This document shows positions 37,047-46,535 of a stretch of 64,000 nucleotides of DNA, piece after piece (within the stretch, counting starts at the first letter, position 1; each line of letters begins with the position of its first letter). The notes below the pieces were generated by a model that was given only the letters and a program-made list of their open reading frames with translations, was not told the DNA's origin and made no database searches. This DNA comes from Planktothrix agardhii NIES-204 (GTDB lineage: Bacteria; Cyanobacteriota; Cyanobacteriia; Cyanobacteriales; Microcoleaceae), in assembly GCA_003609755.1 (NCBI GenBank), contig AP017991.1, positions 1,381,501 to 1,445,500 of the forward strand, written 5' to 3'. A program made the position numbers and the translations under genes.

Positions 37047-37143
37047 ATTTTAACCCAATTGATTTTATATTGATTTTTTAATTGGGCTACTGTAGCATCA
37101 ATTTTCGGAAATGGTATTAGGCTGCATCGGGAAAGATCAGTAT

Positions 37144-37172
37144 TAGAGAGACGCGCCGTGGCACGTCTCTAC
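37144..37172. repeat. Degenerate AGAGACG palindrome
   Basis: Arms AGAGACGCGCC and GGCACGTCTCT pair with one mismatch. It lies between the convergent ends of the cyclase and RTX genes and could act as a shared transcript-end hairpin. Confidence 0.7.
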
Positions 37173-37183
37173 AATAATGACTG

Positions 37184-40100
37184 TTATCCTAGAACAAAAT
37201 TACTCTTACCTATCAATCTACTATCGACTCCCAACAGTTCAGCCAACTGTTGTTGACTACTGGCTATTTTAATTAGGGTGGAGTCGTTAAAAGAGGTGAT
37301 TTGTAACTGTTCAAAAGTTAAACCTCCGGTTAAAGCGATAATATCCGCTCCGTTAGTAAAGTCGGTAATTAGCTCATTCCCAAAACTACTGGCCAGATAG
37401 AAGCGGTCATTACCCGCACCACCAGTTAGGGTGTCATCGCCCCCGGCTCCAACTAACCAGTCATTACCCTGACCTCCGGTTAAGATATCGTTGCCTTCTC
37501 CGCCATCGAGGGTATCATCACCTTGATCACCCGAGAGCAAATCATTGCCTTCGCTGCCGTCGAGAAGGTCATTGCCCTGACCGCCATAAATCATGTCGTC
37601 TCCTGAGTTACCCGAAATGGTGTCATTGGCTTCGTTACCAGAGAGAAGATCATCACCTTCGTTTCCTTCTGTTATGTCTTCTCCTTTGTTTCCCAAGATA
37701 GTATCATCTCCGTTGCCACCTTTAATTAAGTCATTCTCTTGACCTCCAAAGAGTTCATCCTCTCCATCACCTCCATCAATCAGGTCTTCTCCTAGGTTGC
37801 CGTTAATCCAATCATTCCCGCCATTACCCGTAATGATGTCGTTACCCAGGTTCCCGTAGAGTTCATCTGCTCCATCATTTCCGATGATTTGGTCGTTATC
37901 TTTGCCACCGAGGACGGTATCGTTACCTTCTAAGGCAAAGATGACATCGGCTTCTGCTGTACCTGATATGGGTTCATTGTCGGTAACCTTGACTTCTTGG
38001 GTAGGAAATTCGATGGTTGTTATAAAATTGGTGGAGTCATAGATATCCACACTGCCATTGAATACCGGAGTTTCGGGAATTCGTTCCGGTGTCGGTGCAA
38101 CTGTTGGAACTGGGGTCGGAGTTACGGTTGGTTCCGGTGTGGGAGTTGGTATTGGTTCCGGTGTGGGAGTTGGTATTGGTTCCGGTGTGGGAGCAACTGT
38201 TGGTTCCGGTGTGGGAGCAACTGTTGGTTCCGGTGTGGGAGCGACTGTTGGTTCCGGTGTGGGAGCGACTGTTGGTTCCGGTGTGGGAGCGACTGTTGGT
38301 TCCGGTGTGGGAGCTACGGTCGGTTCCGGTGTGGGAGCGACTGTTGGTTCCGGTGTGGGAGCGACTGTTGGTTCCGGTGTGGGAGCGACTGTTGGTTCCG
38401 GTGTGGGAGCGACTGTTGGTTCCGGTGTGGGAGCGACTGTTGGTTCCGGTGTGGGAGCGACTGTTGGTTCCGGTGTGGGAGCGACTGTTGGTTCCGGTGT
38501 GGGAGCGACTGTTGGTTCCGGTGTGGGAGCGACTGTTGGTTCCGGTGTGGGAGCGACTGTTGGTTCCGGTGTGGGAGCGACTGTTGGTTCCGGTGTGGGA
38601 GCGACTGTTGGTTCCGGTGTGGGAGCGACTGTTGGTTCCGGTGTGGGAGCGACTGTTGGTTCCGGTGTGGGAGCGACTGTTGGTTCCGGTGTGGGAGCGA
38701 CTGTTGGTTCCGGTGTGGGAGCGACTGTTGGTTCCGGTGTGGGAGCGACTGTTGGTTCCGGTGTGGGAGCGACTGTTGGTTCCGGTGTGGGAGCTACGGT
38801 CGGTTCCGGTGTGGGAGCGACTGTTGGTTCCGGTGTGGGAGCGACTGTTGGTTCCGGTGTGGGAGCGACTGTTGGTTCCGGTGTGGGAGCGACTGTTGGT
38901 TCCGGTGTGGGAGCTACGGTCGGTTCCGGTGTGGGAGCGACTGTTGGTTCCGGTGTGGGAGCTACGGTATCGTTATCGGTATTAGTAACTGCCACATCTG
39001 AAGCATCAAAACCACTATAATTAGCATCGGTACTGGTAGCAGTAGCCGTAACAATATTATAGGCAATATCTCCATCATCTACGCTATCATTTACTCCGGT
39101 AACTGTGACGGTTTGGGGAGTATTCCAGTTAGCTGCTGTGAAGGTTAAACTGGTTTTGTCTATTGTACCTTCGGCGGTGTTACTGCTAGTTAATGGGATG
39201 GTGACATCGGCTGTTGGTTGGCTATTTAAAACGACTGTAAATGTGGCATTTCCCCCGGCTTCTGTTGTGGTTAAACCTGTGGTGGGTGTGACAGTAATGC
39301 CTTTGATATCGTTATCGGTATTAGTAACTGCCACATCTGAAGCATCAAAACCACTATAATTAGCATCGGTACTGGTAGCAGTAGCCGTAACAATATTATA
39401 GGCAATATCGCCATCATCTACTAAATCCTCTACTCCGGTAACTGTGACGGTTTGTGCCACATTCCAGTTAGTTGCTGTGAAGGTTAAACTGGTTTTGTCT
39501 ATTGTACCTTCGGCGGTGTTACTGCTAGTTAATGGGATGGTGACATTGGCTGTTGGTTGGCTATTTAAAACGACTGTAAATGTGGCATTTCCCCCGGCTT
39601 CTGTTGTGGTTAAACCTGTGGTGGGTGTAACAGTAATGCCTTTGATATCGTTATCGGTATTAGTAACTGCCACATCTGAAGCATCAAAACCACTATAATT
39701 AGCATCGGTACTGGTAGCAGTAGCCGTAACAATATTATAGGCAATATCTCCATCATCTACGCTATCATTTACGCCGGTAACTGTGACGGTTTGGGGAGTA
39801 TTCCAGTTAGCTGCTGTGAAGGTTAAACTGGTTTTGTCTATTGTACCTTCGGCGGTGTTACTGCTAGTTAATGGGATGGTGACATCGGCTGTTGGTTGGC
39901 TATTTAAAACGACTGTAAATGTGGCATTTCCCCCGGCTTCTGTTGTGGTTAAACCTGTGGTGGGTGTAACAGTAATGCCTTTGATATCGTTATCGGTATT
40001 AGTAACTGCCACATCTGAAGCATCAAAACCACTATAATTACTATCGGTACTGGTAGCAGTAGCCGTAACAATATTATAGGCAATATCTCCATCATCTACG

Positions 40101-43100
40101 CTATCATTTACGCCGGTAACTGTGACGGTTTGGGGAGTATTCCAATTAGCCGATGTGAAGGTTAAACTGGTTTTGTCTATCGTACCTTCGGCGGTGTTAC
40201 TGCTAGTTAATGGGATGGTGACATTGGCTGTTGGTTGGCTATTTAAAACTACTGTAAATGTGGCATTTCCCCCGGCTTCTGTTGTGGTTAAACCTGTGGT
40301 GGGTGTAACTGTAATGCCTTTGGTATCGTTATCAGTATTAGTAACTGCCACATCTGAAGCATTAAAACCACTATAATTACTATCGGTACTGGTAGCCGCG
40401 GCCGTAACAATATTGTAGGCAATATCTCCATCATCTACGCTATCATCTACTCCAGTAACGGTGACGGTTTGTGCCACATTCCAATTAGCCGATGTGAAGG
40501 TTAAACTGGTTTTATCTACTGTACCTTCGGCGGTGTTACTGCTAGTTAATGGGATGGTGACATCGGCTGTGGGTTGGCTATTTAAAACTACTGTAAATGT
40601 AGCTTTTCCCCCGGCTTCTGTTGTGGTTAAACCTGTGGTGGGTGTAACTGTAATGCCTTTCGTATCATTATCAGTATTAGTAACTGCCACATCTGAAGCA
40701 TTAACACCACTATAATTAGTATCGGTACTGGTAGCCGCGGCCGTAACAATATTGTAGGCAATATCTCCATCATCTACGCTATCATTTACGCCGGTAACTG
40801 TGACGGTTTGGGGAGTATTCCAGTTAGTTGCTGTGAAGGTTAAACTGGATTGATTTACCGTACCTTCGGCGGTGTTACTGCTAGTTAATGGGATGGTGAC
40901 ATCGGCTGTGGGTTGGCTATTTAGAACTACTGTAAATGTAGCTTTTCCCCCGGCTTCTGTTGTGGTTAAACCTGTTGTTGGTGTAACTGTAATGCCTTTG
41001 GTATCGTTATCGGTATTAGTAACTGCCACATCTGAAGCATCAAAACCACTATAATTAGCATCGGTACTGGTAGCAGTAGCCGTAACAATATTATAGGCAA
41101 TATCTCCATCATCTACGCTATCATTTACGCCGGTAACTGTGACGGTTTGGGGAGTATTCCAGTTAGTTGCTGTGAAGGTTAAACTGGTTTTATCTATTGT
41201 ACCTTCGGCGGTGTTACTGCTAGTTAATGGGATGGTGACATTGGCTGTTGGTTGGCTATTTAAAACTACTGTAAATGTAGCTTTTCCCCCGGCTTCTGTT
41301 GTGGTTAAACCTGTGGTGGGTGTAACTGTAATGCCTTTGGTATCATTATCAGTATTAGTAACTGCCACATCTGAAGCATTAACACCACTATAATTAGTAT
41401 CGGTACTGGTAGCCGCCACCGTAACAATATTGTAGGCAATATCTCCATCATCTACGCTATCATCTACTCCGGTAATGGTGACGGTTTGGGGAGTATTCCA
41501 GTTAGCAGTGGTGAAGGTTAAACTGGTTTTGTCTATTGTACCTTCGGCGGTGTTACTGCTAGTTAATGGGATGGTGACATCGGCTGTTGGTTGGCTATTT
41601 AAAACGACTGTAAATGTGGCATTTCCCCCGGCTTCTGTTGTGGTTAAACCTGTGGTGGGTGTGACAGTAATGCCTTTGATATCGTTATCGGTATTAGTAA
41701 CTGCCACATCTGAAGCATCAAAACCACTATAATTAGCATCGGTACTGGTAGCCGCCACCGTAACAATATTGTAGGCAATATCTCCATCATCTATTAAATC
41801 ATCTACTCCCGTAACTGTGACGGTTTGCGCCACATTCCAATTAGCTGCGGTGAAGGTTAAACTGGTTTTGTCTATTGTACCTTCGGCGGTGTTACTGCTA
41901 GTTAATGGGATGGTGACATCGGCTGTGGGTTGGCTATTTAGAACTACTGTAAAATTAGCCGTACCTCCCGCTTCGGTGGTGGTTAAACCTGTGGTGGGTG
42001 TGACAGTAATTCCTGGATTATCATTAATCGTCACACTTTGATTAGTAGTAGTTCCTAATGCGATTCCTGTGGATGGGTTGCTAATTGTTAAAGTAGCTGT
42101 TTCCGTACCTTCCGCAAGTAAATCATTATTAACTGTAATGGTTACTTGTCCGGTATTACTCCCATCTGGGATAGTTATTTGAGTAGGAATAGTACCAGTA
42201 AAGTCAGCCACACTAGCAGTACCCGTTAATGCTAAATCAAGGGTTTGAGCGCCGACAACATTACCTTCAGCAGTAGCGGTCAAGGTAATAGCAGTTGCCC
42301 CGGCTTCACTAGCAGTAGTTGGGCTGGCAGTCAGGTTAACTTTTGGTGCGGGAATGGTAATATTAAAAGTAGCTATGTCGGAAAGATCGACACCACCATT
42401 GGCCGTACCGCCGTTATCTTGCAGTTGCACACTAACGGTAGCAGTACCGGGTTTACCACTGGGAGTGTAGGTCAGCGTGCCATCAGTTGCTACACTGGGT
42501 TGAGCGGTAAATAAGGTATTGTCGGTGTTAGTAACGGTGTAGTTGCTAACAGTTTGAGTTGATTCATTGGCGGGGCCGAAGATAACAGTATTTGCCCAAT
42601 TACTAACGCTTTGAGCCGTACTTGTCCAAGCTGTTAGGATTTGGTTGCCAGCGTTACTAAAACTGGGTTTGTCATTAACTGCGGTAACAGTGATGGCTGC
42701 GGTGTCGGTGAGGGCGCTGAAGACTGTGCTACCGCCGTTGGTGCTAGTGTCAGCAGTGCTGCCATTAGCACCCGCCATTTGATCCCAAGCGCGGAAGGTA
42801 ATGCCGTTGGTGACAGTGCCGTTGTAGTTGGGAGTTGGTTGGAAATAAATGCGGGTATTGGCATTAGCTGCCAGTAGGCGAGCATTGGTATCGGATACTG
42901 CGCCCAAAGCAGTCCAAGTAGTACCGCCATCTATGGTGTAAAACCAACTGCCGTTAGTGGTGTCGGCCCCGGTGATGGCTACCCCTGCGACTGCGCCAGT
43001 GTCGGAGTCGGTGATGTTTGTACCGATAGCTGCAATGGATGAGATGAGGTTGCCGACTGCGCCAGTGGGAACATCTGCATCTTCTAGGATGGGAGTGAGG

Positions 43101-44794
43101 GTGACAACGGTATCGGCAAGAACGGGGGCGGTATTAAGAAGAATCGTGCCATAAACATCCTTATTGTCTTGGTTAGATCCTTGACCGTTGGCGGGAGTGT
43201 TAGCAGCTGGAGTGTTAGCTTGGTTGCCAGCGTTATTGCCGGTAAAGGTGGCCCCTAATGAGGTGACAGTAGGGAGTGCGGTGGGCATTCCTTGGTCGTT
43301 GCCATTGGTGTTGGTGAGGGATGTCATGGCAAATATTGCCCCACCTTTGCCTTGGCCGGGGTTGGTTTCACTACTACTGGGACTGGTTCGGGCGCCATTA
43401 CCGCCTGTGGCAGTGTTGTTACTAAAGGTTGCGTTGTTTAGAGTCAAAGATCCTTGGCGAATAAAGATGGCACCCCCAAGGCCAGCGCCACCGCCGCCGG
43501 ATCGGCCGTTAGTGCCAATGCCGTTGCCACCAAACCTGCCACCGGTACCAGTGGTGTTTATGACACCACCACCACCGCCACCGTAGCCGCCGTTGCCACC
43601 CCCGCCGGGGCCCCAGCCCCCACCGCCGCCGAAGCCGCCGTTGCCACCACGTTGGCCGCGACCAGCACCGCCGCCGCCGCCGAACCCCCCTGCGCCCCCG
43701 ACGGTCTGCGGATCGTTTCTGATGGTGCCACCTCCACCGAAAAGGCCAATGCCACCACCGTAGTTGCCGTTGCCGCCATAGCCGCCGCCAGTTCCACTGC
43801 CATTGGCAAACAGACCGCCGCCACTGCCACCAGATGTGGTACTACCGAACATCCCGCCGCCACCATAGCCGCCACTATAGGCGCCAGCCCCAGTACCGCC
43901 GATCGCGGTATTGTTACTAAAGGTGACGTTATTCACCCCCACAGTGCCATTGTAGATGAATAAACCGCCACCCATGCCAGCGCCACGACCGCCGTCGTAA
44001 GCAGCTCCTCCTTGTGCCTTACTGTTGGTGACTGTCATGTTGGAGAAATTCACGGTTCCCGACTTGACGAAGAAGGGACGAAAAGCATTATCGCCACTGA
44101 CAGTATGGTTATTGCCAATAAAATCAATATTGCTGTTAACTAGGGTCTTCATTACCCCTTTAACAGTAACGTTTGTTTGTAGGGTAATAGTGTCATCGCC
44201 TGCGGCCTTATTCGCGTCTAAAATGGCTTTGCTTAATGTACCTGCTAGAGTGCCAGTGCCATCATCATCTGCTACCGTGACATTAAAGTTAGCCAGTGTA
44301 TATTCATAATCTGCCATCGCCTCCTGATTAAAGGGTACAGTGGCTTCTATTTTGCCCGTTACTATTTCTAAATCCCAGTCGCCACCTAATGCTTGATTTC
44401 CGGTTAAGTCGTTAGAGGCAGCGACATCTGCCCCGGTGATTTCACTTAATCGTTTAACAAAATTCTTGCCAGTTTCTCCGGCGGCTACGTCGCATCCATA
44501 CAATAGGATATCGCCATTTTCTGTGAGGGCATTTCCCCACTGTTTTAGCTGAGTATTAAAATTTTCTATATCATTCCCATTCAGTACATCAGTACCGAGT
44601 TTTAAACTGCCTTCGCTACCGTGAGAAAGTATCTGTACAGATTCAATATTTTTTTGATTAGCTAAGGCATTAGTAATTTGTTCAATCCCGCTAGATATGT
44701 TATCTAAAATTACAATTTGAGCGGTATCGGCGTTATTAATTAAGCTTTGATAATCTTGTACTGAGGAGTCTACGAAAATGATTTGCTTGTTCAC
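37184..44794 (-). CDS. Giant repeat-rich RTX protein (DUF4347, Calx-beta-like repeats)
   Basis: A 2536-residue protein starting at GTG (44794). Domains in order: DUF4347 (about 1-165; QILSHGSEGSLKLG, ILLYGCDVAAGE), a beta-helix-like start with a Gly-rich tract (about 265-440), Ig/cadherin-like segments (about 550-860), one Calx-beta domain, nine near-identical 113-residue repeats (about 927-1943; GITVTPTTGLTTTEAGG), about 35 VAPTPEPT octapeptides (about 1944-2222), RTX calcium repeats of the GGxGNDxL type (about 2275-2460) and a short C-terminal tail. This is the build of a type I-secreted, calcium-stiffened surface adhesin. DUF4347, RTX and the absence of a signal peptide fit type I export; no ABC/MFP transporter gene is nearby. 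Expression and partner are unknown. Confidence 0.92.
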   Translation of the reverse strand: MNKQIIFVDSSVQDYQSLINNADTAQIVILDNISSGIEQITNALANQKNIESVQILSHGSEGSLKLGTDVLNGNDIENFNTQLKQWGNALTENGDILLYGCDVAAGETGKNFVKRLSEITGADVAASNDLTGNQALGGDWDLEIVTGKIEATVPFNQEAMADYEYTLANFNVTVADDDGTGTLAGTLSKAILDANKAAGDDTITLQTNVTVKGVMKTLVNSNIDFIGNNHTVSGDNAFRPFFVKSGTVNFSNMTVTNSKAQGGAAYDGGRGAGMGGGLFIYNGTVGVNNVTFSNNTAIGGTGAGAYSGGYGGGGMFGSTTSGGSGGGLFANGSGTGGGYGGNGNYGGGIGLFGGGGTIRNDPQTVGGAGGFGGGGGAGRGQRGGNGGFGGGGGWGPGGGGNGGYGGGGGGVINTTGTGGRFGGNGIGTNGRSGGGGAGLGGAIFIRQGSLTLNNATFSNNTATGGNGARTSPSSSETNPGQGKGGAIFAMTSLTNTNGNDQGMPTALPTVTSLGATFTGNNAGNQANTPAANTPANGQGSNQDNKDVYGTILLNTAPVLADTVVTLTPILEDADVPTGAVGNLISSIAAIGTNITDSDTGAVAGVAITGADTTNGSWFYTIDGGTTWTALGAVSDTNARLLAANANTRIYFQPTPNYNGTVTNGITFRAWDQMAGANGSTADTSTNGGSTVFSALTDTAAITVTAVNDKPSFSNAGNQILTAWTSTAQSVSNWANTVIFGPANESTQTVSNYTVTNTDNTLFTAQPSVATDGTLTYTPSGKPGTATVSVQLQDNGGTANGGVDLSDIATFNITIPAPKVNLTASPTTASEAGATAITLTATAEGNVVGAQTLDLALTGTASVADFTGTIPTQITIPDGSNTGQVTITVNNDLLAEGTETATLTISNPSTGIALGTTTNQSVTINDNPGITVTPTTGLTTTEAGGTANFTVVLNSQPTADVTIPLTSSNTAEGTIDKTSLTFTAANWNVAQTVTVTGVDDLIDDGDIAYNIVTVAATSTDANYSGFDASDVAVTNTDNDIKGITVTPTTGLTTTEAGGNATFTVVLNSQPTADVTIPLTSSNTAEGTIDKTSLTFTTANWNTPQTVTITGVDDSVDDGDIAYNIVTVAATSTDTNYSGVNASDVAVTNTDNDTKGITVTPTTGLTTTEAGGKATFTVVLNSQPTANVTIPLTSSNTAEGTIDKTSLTFTATNWNTPQTVTVTGVNDSVDDGDIAYNIVTATATSTDANYSGFDASDVAVTNTDNDTKGITVTPTTGLTTTEAGGKATFTVVLNSQPTADVTIPLTSSNTAEGTVNQSSLTFTATNWNTPQTVTVTGVNDSVDDGDIAYNIVTAAATSTDTNYSGVNASDVAVTNTDNDTKGITVTPTTGLTTTEAGGKATFTVVLNSQPTADVTIPLTSSNTAEGTVDKTSLTFTSANWNVAQTVTVTGVDDSVDDGDIAYNIVTAAATSTDSNYSGFNASDVAVTNTDNDTKGITVTPTTGLTTTEAGGNATFTVVLNSQPTANVTIPLTSSNTAEGTIDKTSLTFTSANWNTPQTVTVTGVNDSVDDGDIAYNIVTATATSTDSNYSGFDASDVAVTNTDNDIKGITVTPTTGLTTTEAGGNATFTVVLNSQPTADVTIPLTSSNTAEGTIDKTSLTFTAANWNTPQTVTVTGVNDSVDDGDIAYNIVTATATSTDANYSGFDASDVAVTNTDNDIKGITVTPTTGLTTTEAGGNATFTVVLNSQPTANVTIPLTSSNTAEGTIDKTSLTFTATNWNVAQTVTVTGVEDLVDDGDIAYNIVTATATSTDANYSGFDASDVAVTNTDNDIKGITVTPTTGLTTTEAGGNATFTVVLNSQPTADVTIPLTSSNTAEGTIDKTSLTFTAANWNTPQTVTVTGVNDSVDDGDIAYNIVTATATSTDANYSGFDASDVAVTNTDNDTVAPTPEPTVAPTPEPTVAPTPEPTVAPTPEPTVAPTPEPTVAPTPEPTVAPTPEPTVAPTPEPTVAPTPEPTVAPTPEPTVAPTPEPTVAPTPEPTVAPTPEPTVAPTPEPTVAPTPEPTVAPTPEPTVAPTPEPTVAPTPEPTVAPTPEPTVAPTPEPTVAPTPEPTVAPTPEPTVAPTPEPTVAPTPEPTVAPTPEPTVAPTPEPTVAPTPEPTVAPTPEPTVAPTPEPTVAPTPEPTVAPTPEPTVAPTPEPTVAPTPEPIPTPTPEPIPTPTPEPTVTPTPVPTVAPTPERIPETPVFNGSVDIYDSTNFITTIEFPTQEVKVTDNEPISGTAEADVIFALEGNDTVLGGKDNDQIIGNDGADELYGNLGNDIITGNGGNDWINGNLGEDLIDGGDGEDELFGGQENDLIKGGNGDDTILGNKGEDITEGNEGDDLLSGNEANDTISGNSGDDMIYGGQGNDLLDGSEGNDLLSGDQGDDTLDGGEGNDILTGGQGNDWLVGAGGDDTLTGGAGNDRFYLASSFGNELITDFTNGADIIALTGGLTFEQLQITSFNDSTLIKIASSQQQLAELLGVDSRLIGKSNFVLG
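38130..38965. repeat. 24-bp tandem repeat array, about 35 copies, in frame
   Basis: Units of GGTTCCGGTGTGGGAG plus GCGACTGTT or variants (GTTGGTATT, GCAACTGTT, GCTACGGTC) repeat without interruption. On the coding (reverse) strand each unit is VAPTPEPT. Most central units are identical in DNA, which points to recent homogenisation. Confidence 0.95.
38966..42016. repeat. Nine tandem 339-bp repeats, in frame
   Basis: The block is 3051 bp, exactly nine units of 339 bp (113 codons). Units differ mainly at a few codons (for example TADV/TANV, GKATF/GNATF, NWNVAQ/NWNTPQ) in shuffled combinations, a sign of exchange between units. Confidence 0.93.
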
Positions 44795-45540
44795 GGCAGA
44801 TTACGTGATTTTTTTGTAAAGTAATTTAATTCTTAGGTATGTAGTTGCGCTTCAGCGCTCTTAAGAATCGCCCAAGTGCAACTATGTACCTATTGTTCAA
44901 GGCACCAACTCCGTGAGAACCCTAACCATAATATTGTAAATCTATCGAAAGGTAGATGTCAATACCTAAATATTAGTAATTTTTCCAGGTAATCTTTAGC
45001 AAATCAGCACCCGTTTTTGTTCCGGGGAAATAAATACGGAAAACTCATTATTTTCACTCATGGCTTCCAACATTCGCTCCACTAAACCCCCCACTGGGCT
45101 AGTCATAGCTGCGTGAAACCTGATTGCTGCCAGTAAAGTAGAACCTGATCGTGGTAGTCCTGATATAAAGTGGGCTTTCACTGGCTTCGGTGTTGCAATG
45201 CTTACAGGTAGAATGGTTTGTTGTTGAGTCAGTCTGGTTAGGTCACCTGAATTAATTTAAAAGGCTGTATTTATACCTTTATACAGATGACACGCGACAC
45301 TTTCAATATAAATAACCTAACAAGGTGCTTTTCGGTTGTCAATGGTTTAGCCGCTCAATGACAAATCTTTATATTTATTTGAGATATTTTACAGAAATTA
45401 TCAAAAAAGTCGCAGTGATAACGTGGCGCAGGGGCGGGTTTATGATATTATTGATTTTATGTGTTTGTGTTATAGTCAAAAAAAGTAAATATAAATAACC
45501 ATCTGCGTTAATCTTTACTATATTATTTCCAGGTGATACT
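44795..45540. other. Gap between the RTX gene and the Rpn gene
   Basis: It holds the sulfotransferase remnant (44996-45181) and an imperfect inverted repeat at 44834-44892, with arms TAGGTATGTAGTTGCGCTT and the complement of TAGGTACATAGTTGCACTT. The rest, 45182-45540, is AT-rich with no gene I can support. Confidence 0.5.
44996..45181 (-). pseudogene. Remnant of a sulfotransferase-family gene, N-terminal part
   Basis: A 61-residue frame reads MKAHFISGLPRSGSTLLAAI, then FHAAMTSPVGGLVERMLEAM and SVFISPEQKRVL, and stops. GLPRSGSTLL is the P-loop (PAPS 5'-phosphosulfate) motif of sulfotransferases, whose proteins are usually 250-300 residues. About five residues between the P-loop helix and FHAAM seem to be missing, and everything after residue 61 is gone. 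It is non-functional as a sulfotransferase. Confidence 0.75.
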
Positions 45541-46482
45541 ATGAAATTTATTAATCCCAAAACAGACTACGCCTTTAAAAAAATCTTTGGTTCGGATCAA
45601 AGTCAAGATATTTTAATTAGTTTTCTGAATGCAATTGTCTATCAAGGTGAGACTTTCATCACTTCTTTAGAAATTATTGATCCCTACGCCCCCGGCAGAA
45701 TTTCTGGTTTAAAAACCACTTATTTTGATGTTAAGGCTCAACTGAATAACGGCGAAAATGTATTAATTGAAATGCAGGCGTTTAATGTCCCAGCTTTTGG
45801 CAAAAGGATTCTTTATAATACGGCAAAAATGTATGTTAATCAACTAAAATTAGGGGAAGTTTATCCAGAATTAAGAGCAGCAATTGGTGTAGCGGTGACG
45901 GATTTTATTATGTTTAATGAACATAATAAAGTCATTTCACAATTTACGCTCAAGGAAGATGAGTTACAAGTAAATTATCAACATAGTCCGTTAAAATTAG
46001 TATTTGTGGAGTTACCCAAATTTAATAAAACTCTGGAAGAATTAACAACTATTACGGATAAATGGCTTTATTTTTTACGCAAAGCACCGGATTTAGAAGT
46101 AGTGCCAGAATCTATGTTAATTGTACCAGAAATTGAGAAGGCTTTTGCGATCGCTGATCGGGTAAACTTAAGTTTAGAGGAAGTAGATGATTTGGAGAAA
46201 CGAGAACAGTTTGAACGGGAAAGAATAGGTGCTATTGAGTTGGGTAAGGCTCAAGGGTTGGCTGAAGGGATACAAATTGGTGAACAAATTGGTATTCAAA
46301 TTGGTCAAATAAATCTGATTAAACGCCTATTGGAACGACAATTAGGTGAACTAAATCAATCAATAGAAGATAGTTTATCACAGCTATCTTCAGAGCAGTT
46401 ATCAGCTTTGGCTGAAGCTATTTTTGATTTTTCTAGTGTAGGTGATTTATCCAGTTGGCTAGAAACTAATTGTCCTAATTGA
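45541..46482 (+). CDS. Rpn-family PD-(D/E)XK nuclease / putative transposase
   Basis: A 313-residue protein, full family length. The N-terminal signature MKFINPKTDYAFKKIFGSDQ is followed by the nuclease core: FDVKAQLNNGENVLIEMQAF holds the Asp and the E-x-Q. A C-terminal helical part has E/G-rich turns (EGIQIGEQIGIQIGQINLIK) and the tail LERQLGELNQSIEDSLSQL. Rpn proteins are Mg-dependent nucleases that stimulate recombination in E. coli. AGGTGAT gives a good ribosome binding site. A truncated copy of its start lies right after it. Confidence 0.9.
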   Translation: MKFINPKTDYAFKKIFGSDQSQDILISFLNAIVYQGETFITSLEIIDPYAPGRISGLKTTYFDVKAQLNNGENVLIEMQAFNVPAFGKRILYNTAKMYVNQLKLGEVYPELRAAIGVAVTDFIMFNEHNKVISQFTLKEDELQVNYQHSPLKLVFVELPKFNKTLEELTTITDKWLYFLRKAPDLEVVPESMLIVPEIEKAFAIADRVNLSLEEVDDLEKREQFERERIGAIELGKAQGLAEGIQIGEQIGIQIGQINLIKRLLERQLGELNQSIEDSLSQLSSEQLSALAEAIFDFSSVGDLSSWLETNCPN

Positions 46483-46535
46483 ACATAACTGAGGCGATGC
46501 TTAAGTCCCTAACTATATTATTTTCCACTAACACT

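Noticed and set aside
38130-38965. Possible CRISPR array
   Set aside because: Repeats are contiguous 24-bp units without unique spacers and lie inside a coding frame; no cas genes are seen.
37997-39020. Three overlapping long forward frames over the 24-bp repeats
   Set aside because: The repeat unit has no stop in any forward frame, so openness is automatic. The reverse-strand RTX frame continues through with proper domains on both sides.
39105-42041. Series of 84-residue forward frames spaced 339 bp apart
   Set aside because: They are the antisense image of the 113-residue repeats, each ending at the same repeat-borne stop.
43188-43963. Forward and reverse alternative frames in the Gly-rich block
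   Set aside because: High GC in this block suppresses stops in all frames. Compositions are Ala/Pro-only shadows of the real frame.
45182-45540. Possible decayed gene between the sulfotransferase remnant and the Rpn gene
   Set aside because: Short open stretches exist, but no residues match a family I know, so no claim is made.
45375-45560. 61-residue reverse frame before the Rpn gene
   Set aside because: It overlaps the Rpn start on the opposite strand and lacks a ribosome binding site or recognisable pattern.
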